This document shows positions 41,903-44,781 of a DNA stretch of 44,781 nt, piece by piece. The stretch is from assembly GCF_003331055.1 (NCBI RefSeq), contig NZ_PUQD01000045.1:1-44781 (forward strand), given 5' to 3'. Source of the DNA: Pseudomonas sp. AFG_SD02_1510_Pfu_092. GTDB lineage: Bacteria > Pseudomonadota > Gammaproteobacteria > Pseudomonadales > Pseudomonadaceae. The notes below the pieces were generated by a model. It saw only the letters and a program-made list of their open reading frames with translations, searched no databases and had not been told where the DNA came from. The translations under genes were made by a program, and so were the position numbers. How positions within the stretch are numbered: the first letter of the stretch is position 1; every line of letters starts with the position of its first letter.

Positions 41903-43441
41903 TCAGGCTGCCCGCTCGCGGGCCTGATCTTGCGCACGCTGTTGTAGGTAATCCTTCAGCAATTGCTGTTCACCTGCACGCATGAACAAGCCCAGCTTGG
42001 TGCGGCGCCAGAGAATATCCTCGGCGTCGCACGCCCATTCCTGGCTGCACAGGTAATCCACCTCGCGGCTGAACAACCCGGCGCCAAATGCCTGGCCCAG
42101 GTCATCTGGCCCGTGCACGCCATCGAGCAACTGCCACAGGCGATAACCGTAGGTAATTGCCCAGCGTTTGGCGATATCCACCGGCAACCAGCCGCAGCGC
42201 GCCAGCACTGCATCCACCAGCGCCTGCACGGTGGTCATGTTTTCTCCGCCCGGCAGCGGTGCACTGGCCGTCCAGCTGCCACGCATCTGCGAGAAGTACG
42301 GCCTGAGTTCGGTCATGGCCGATTCGGCCAGCTTGCGGTAGGTGGTCAGCTTGCCGCCAAACACCGACAGCAGCGGTGCCTGGCCTGCGCTGGCGGACAA
42401 CGCCAGGGTGTAATCACGGGTGACCGCCGAGGGGTTGTCGGACTCGTCGTTGCACAGCGGGCGAACCCCGGAGTAGGTGTGCACGATGTCGCTCCGACCG
42501 AGCTGATGATTGAAGTGCTCGTTGACCACTTTCAGCAGGTAGTCGGTCTCCTGTTCGGTGATTGCCACCTTGCCCGGGTCACCGCTGTACTCGCGGTCGG
42601 TGGTGCCGATCAGGGTGAAGCGTTCCAGATATGGGATGCAGAAAACGATGCGCTGGTCTTCGTTCTGCAGGATGTAGGCGTGTTCGCCTTCGTACAGGCG
42701 CGGCACGATGAGGTGGCTGCCCTGGATCAGGCGGATGCCGTAGGGCGCATCGAGCTTGAGGTCATTCTTGATGAAACTGGCGACCCAAGGGCCGGCAGCG
42801 TTGACCAGGGCGCGGGCACGAATGCTCTGCAGGGTGCCGTCGGCATGCTGCAGTTCCACTTGCCACAGCCCATCGACGCGCTCGGCGCGCAGGCAGCGGG
42901 TGTGGGTGTGGATATGCGCGCCGTGCTCGCGCGCGGCCATGGCGTTGAGGACCACCAGGCGGGCATCGTCCACGGCGCAGTCGGCGTATTCGAAGCCACG
43001 CGTGATCATCGGTTTCAGCGGGTAGCCCGGGCCGAAGCGCAGGCTGCGCGAGGCGCCCAGGCGCTTGCGCTTGCCCAGGTGGTCGTACAGGAACAGGCCT
43101 GCGCGGATCATCCACGCCGGGCGCAGGTGCGGGCGGTGCGGCAGCACGAAGCGCATCGGCTTGACGATGTGCGGGGCCTTGGCCAGCAGTACCTCGCGTT
43201 CGGCCAGCGCTTCGCGCACCAGGCGGAATTCATAGTGCTCCAGGTAGCGCAGGCCGCCGTGGATCAGCTTGCTGCTGGCCGACGAGGTGTGCTGGGCCAG
43301 GTCGTCCTTTTCGCAGAGCAATACCTTCAGGCCACGCCCGGCGGCGTCGGCAGCGATGCCCACGCCATTGATGCCACCGCCGATCACGGCGAGGTCATAG
43401 CAGTCGGCGACTGGTGGCTGAGACGAAACGGGCTGGGACAC
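41903..43441 (-). CDS. glpD: Aerobic glycerol-3-phosphate dehydrogenase GlpD
   Basis: FAD-dependent membrane-associated enzyme oxidising glycerol-3-phosphate to dihydroxyacetone phosphate, passing electrons to quinone. 512 residues. The FAD dinucleotide motif AVIGGGINGVGIAADAAGRG lies near the N-terminus. Family signatures include TSSASSKLIHGGLRYLE, ALVNAAGPWV, TDREYSGDP and SVFGGKLTTYRKLAE. I chose GTG 43441 as start because AGGAGG stands eight bases before it; TTG 43447 is only two bases from that site. It follows the repressor gene glpR after 173 bp that contain GlpR-like dyads. Confidence 0.95.
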   Translation of the reverse strand: MSQPVSSQPPVADCYDLAVIGGGINGVGIAADAAGRGLKVLLCEKDDLAQHTSSASSKLIHGGLRYLEHYEFRLVREALAEREVLLAKAPHIVKPMRFVLPHRPHLRPAWMIRAGLFLYDHLGKRKRLGASRSLRFGPGYPLKPMITRGFEYADCAVDDARLVVLNAMAAREHGAHIHTHTRCLRAERVDGLWQVELQHADGTLQSIRARALVNAAGPWVASFIKNDLKLDAPYGIRLIQGSHLIVPRLYEGEHAYILQNEDQRIVFCIPYLERFTLIGTTDREYSGDPGKVAITEQETDYLLKVVNEHFNHQLGRSDIVHTYSGVRPLCNDESDNPSAVTRDYTLALSASAGQAPLLSVFGGKLTTYRKLAESAMTELRPYFSQMRGSWTASAPLPGGENMTTVQALVDAVLARCGWLPVDIAKRWAITYGYRLWQLLDGVHGPDDLGQAFGAGLFSREVDYLCSQEWACDAEDILWRRTKLGLFMRAGEQQLLKDYLQQRAQDQARERAA

Positions 43442-43476
43442 GGGCAAGGCCTCCTGAGGCTGTTCACATCGAATAT

Positions 43477-43490
43477 GAACATTGATGTTC
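43477..43490. promoter_or_regulatory. Candidate GlpR operator near glpD
   Basis: GAACAT-TG-ATGTTC is a perfect dyad, with CGAA/TTCG flanks on both sides, about 36 bp upstream of the glpD start. It suits repression by GlpR relieved by glycerol-3-phosphate. Confidence 0.6.
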
Positions 43491-43569
43491 GTTTTCGAAA
43501 ATACTAGCGCAACAGAAAGCCGGTCGCCAGTCCGTCTTTATAGAAAAAACTGATCAGATGACAATGAAA

Positions 43570-43586
43570 TGAACATTTACGAAAAT
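43570..43586. promoter_or_regulatory. Second GlpR-like half-dyad
   Basis: TGAACATTTACGAAAAT shares TGAACATT and a CGAA element with the site at 43477-43490. It lies 28 bp downstream of the glpR stop, 130 bp upstream of glpD. Confidence 0.45.
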
Positions 43587-43614
43587 GGCGGGCTGGCTGG
43601 CAGCCCGCTGAGGT

Positions 43615-44370
43615 TCAGACCACTTCGAGGCGAATCTTGTACTGGTTGAGCAGCTGGGTAAGGGCGGGCGTCGGTGCCTGGTCGGTCACCAGGCAGTCGA
43701 CCAGGCTGATCGAGCCCATGCGCACCATGGCGTTGCGCCCGAACTTGCTGGAGTCGGCGGCGAGGATCACTTGCCGGGCGTTGGCGATGATCGCCTGCGA
43801 CACCCGCACCTCCTGGTAGTCGAAATCGAGCAGGCTGCCGTCTTCGTCGATGCCGCTGATGCCCACCAGGGCGAAATCGACCTTGAACTGGTTGATGAAG
43901 TCGACACTGGCCTGGCCGACCACGCCGCCATCGCGGCGCACCGTGCCACCCGCCACCAGCACTTCGAAATCATCCTTGGCGGCGAGGATCGCAGCGACGT
44001 GCAGGTTGTTGGTGATGACTTTCAAGTGGTTGTGGTTGAGCAGCGCCCGGGCGATGGATTCGGTGGTGGTGCCGATGTTGATGAACAGCGAGGCATGGTC
44101 AGGGATCTGCCGTGCCACTGCGTCGGCGATGCGTTGCTTTTCGTCGCGCATCTGGTCGGCGCGCATGGCGTAGGCGGTGTTTTCGACGCTTGAGTCATAG
44201 GCCGCGCCACCGTGGTAGCGGCGCAACAGGTTGAGCTCGGCCAGCTGGTTGATATCACGGCGGATCGTCTGCGGAGTGACGACGAACAGCTGCGCCATTT
44301 CTTCGATACTGACATAACCGCGCTCGCGCACCAGTTCGAGGATTTGTTGTTGGCGGGGGGGCAGATTCAT
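43615..44370 (-). CDS. glpR: DeoR-family glycerol-3-phosphate regulon repressor GlpR
   Basis: Encodes 251 residues, the same size as E. coli GlpR, from ATG 44370 (AAGGA upstream). The DeoR helix-turn-helix is RQQQILELVRERGYVSIEEMAQLFVVTPQTIRRDINQLAE at 6-45, followed by LLRRYHGGAAY. The sugar-phosphate sensing domain has FINIGTTTESIARALL, ITNNLHVAAIL and VLVAGGTVRRDGGVVG, then the closing block ILAADSSKFGRNAMVRMG. It should repress glpD and glycerol uptake genes until glycerol-3-phosphate appears. In pseudomonads glpF and glpK usually precede it; those would lie beyond the right end of this window. Just upstream is a tandem REP array. Confidence 0.94.
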   Translation of the reverse strand: MNLPPRQQQILELVRERGYVSIEEMAQLFVVTPQTIRRDINQLAELNLLRRYHGGAAYDSSVENTAYAMRADQMRDEKQRIADAVARQIPDHASLFINIGTTTESIARALLNHNHLKVITNNLHVAAILAAKDDFEVLVAGGTVRRDGGVVGQASVDFINQFKVDFALVGISGIDEDGSLLDFDYQEVRVSQAIIANARQVILAADSSKFGRNAMVRMGSISLVDCLVTDQAPTPALTQLLNQYKIRLEVV

Positions 44371-44464
44371 GGGCGGTCCTTTGGGGCTGCCGGACAAATG
44401 CTGCAATGATGCCGTAGGACGCGTATGACAGCCAGTAGACTATGGCGCATTAGCGCGCAGTCGT

Positions 44465-44781
44465 TGTGGGCAAGCCCGCGAAGCAGGCGGCGCGCTGGAT
44501 GGCACCGGCTGCGCCGGTGTTCGCGGCCACGGCCGCTCCCACAGGTGCCGCGTAAGCCCGAAGCCTGCGCCGGCCCTGTGGGAGCGGGCAAGCCCGCGAA
44601 GCAGGCGGCGCGGTGGATGGCACCGGCTGCGCCGGTGTTCGCGGCTAAAGCCGCTCCCACAGGTACCGTGTGAACGCGAAGTCAGCGCTGTACCTGTGGG
44701 AGCGGGCAAGCCCGCGAAGCAGGCGACGCGGTGGATGGCACCGGCTGCGCCGGTGTTCGCGGCCACGGCCGCTCCCACAGG
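44465..44781. repeat. Tandem array of 118-bp REP/BIME units
   Basis: GGGCAAGCCCGCGAAGCAGG starts at 44468, 44586 and 44704, a constant period of 118 bp; the third copy is cut by the window end. Each unit holds a CGGGCAAGCCCG REP, the hairpin CACCGGCTGCGCCGGTG, and an inverted CGCGGCcacgGCCGC REP with tail GCTCCCACAGG. Units differ at a few sites (CACG or TAAA in the second core) and more in the 40-bp linker. No protein-coding content is credible here. Confidence 0.93.

Noticed and set aside
44367..44778. Open frames of 97 and 112 codons in the REP array
   Set aside because: They translate repeated REP sequence (AANTGAAGAIH type), have no ribosome site, and are artefacts of the repeat.
44465..44781. 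CRISPR-like array from regularly spaced repeats
   Set aside because: The period is 118 bp and the repeats are inverted REP cores with conserved rather than variable spacers; no cas gene is nearby.

Overview
The window looks like a chromosomal segment of the Pseudomonas putida group. The grounds are high GC, several variants of the P. putida type REP element ending in GCTCCCACA, and recognisable gene blocks: PQQ glucose dehydrogenase with an OprB porin, the AatJQMP/AauRS acidic amino acid system, and glpR-glpD. Both ends look like assembly limits. Bases 1-191 are almost pure C, and the last 317 bases are a tandem REP array that is cut by the window end. No rRNA, tRNA, insertion sequence, prophage or CRISPR array was seen.

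Left part (0.2-16.5 kb). A metal-type two-component pair (response regulator, then histidine kinase) is divergent from a small exported protein gene. Next come the tRNA wobble-uridine enzymes CmoB and CmoA, a chagasin-type protease inhibitor lipoprotein, a second Lon protease, the membrane glucose dehydrogenase Gcd and an OprB porin. A zinc TonB receptor with a His-rich loop follows, with a near-consensus Zur box upstream. Divergent from it lie a VF530-family DNA-binding protein and a Pr6Pr membrane protein. A PadR regulator and a siderophore-interacting ferric reductase form an overlapping operon. Its promoter carries two ATATAT-core palindromes and a Fur-like dyad.

Middle (16.5-30.5 kb). 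This holds a large bifunctional penicillin-binding protein, an amino acid/proline-type permease with an Hfq/Crc-like A-rich motif at its ribosome binding site, and an FMN-binding glutamate-synthase-like protein. An Lhr-type helicase, a Nudix hydrolase, the LysR regulator MetR and a secreted alpha/beta hydrolase follow.

Right part (30.5-44.8 kb). On the minus strand, aatJ-aatQ-aatM-aatP-aauS-aauR-glpM forms a tight block. It encodes glutamate/aspartate uptake, its sensor kinase and its sigma54 activator. Upstream of aatJ are a sigma54 promoter and two AauR-type sites (TTCGG-N4-CCGAA), 31 bp apart. The divergent neighbour is a 1381-residue protein with a dermonecrotic-toxin-like N-terminus, leucine-rich repeats and a C-terminal NEL-type E3 ubiquitin ligase domain with a visible catalytic cysteine motif. 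It has the architecture of a eukaryote-directed effector and is the most unusual gene here. glpD and glpR close the window, with GlpR-like operators between them.

All functions are inferred from sequence motifs and remembered family features. No database search was run.
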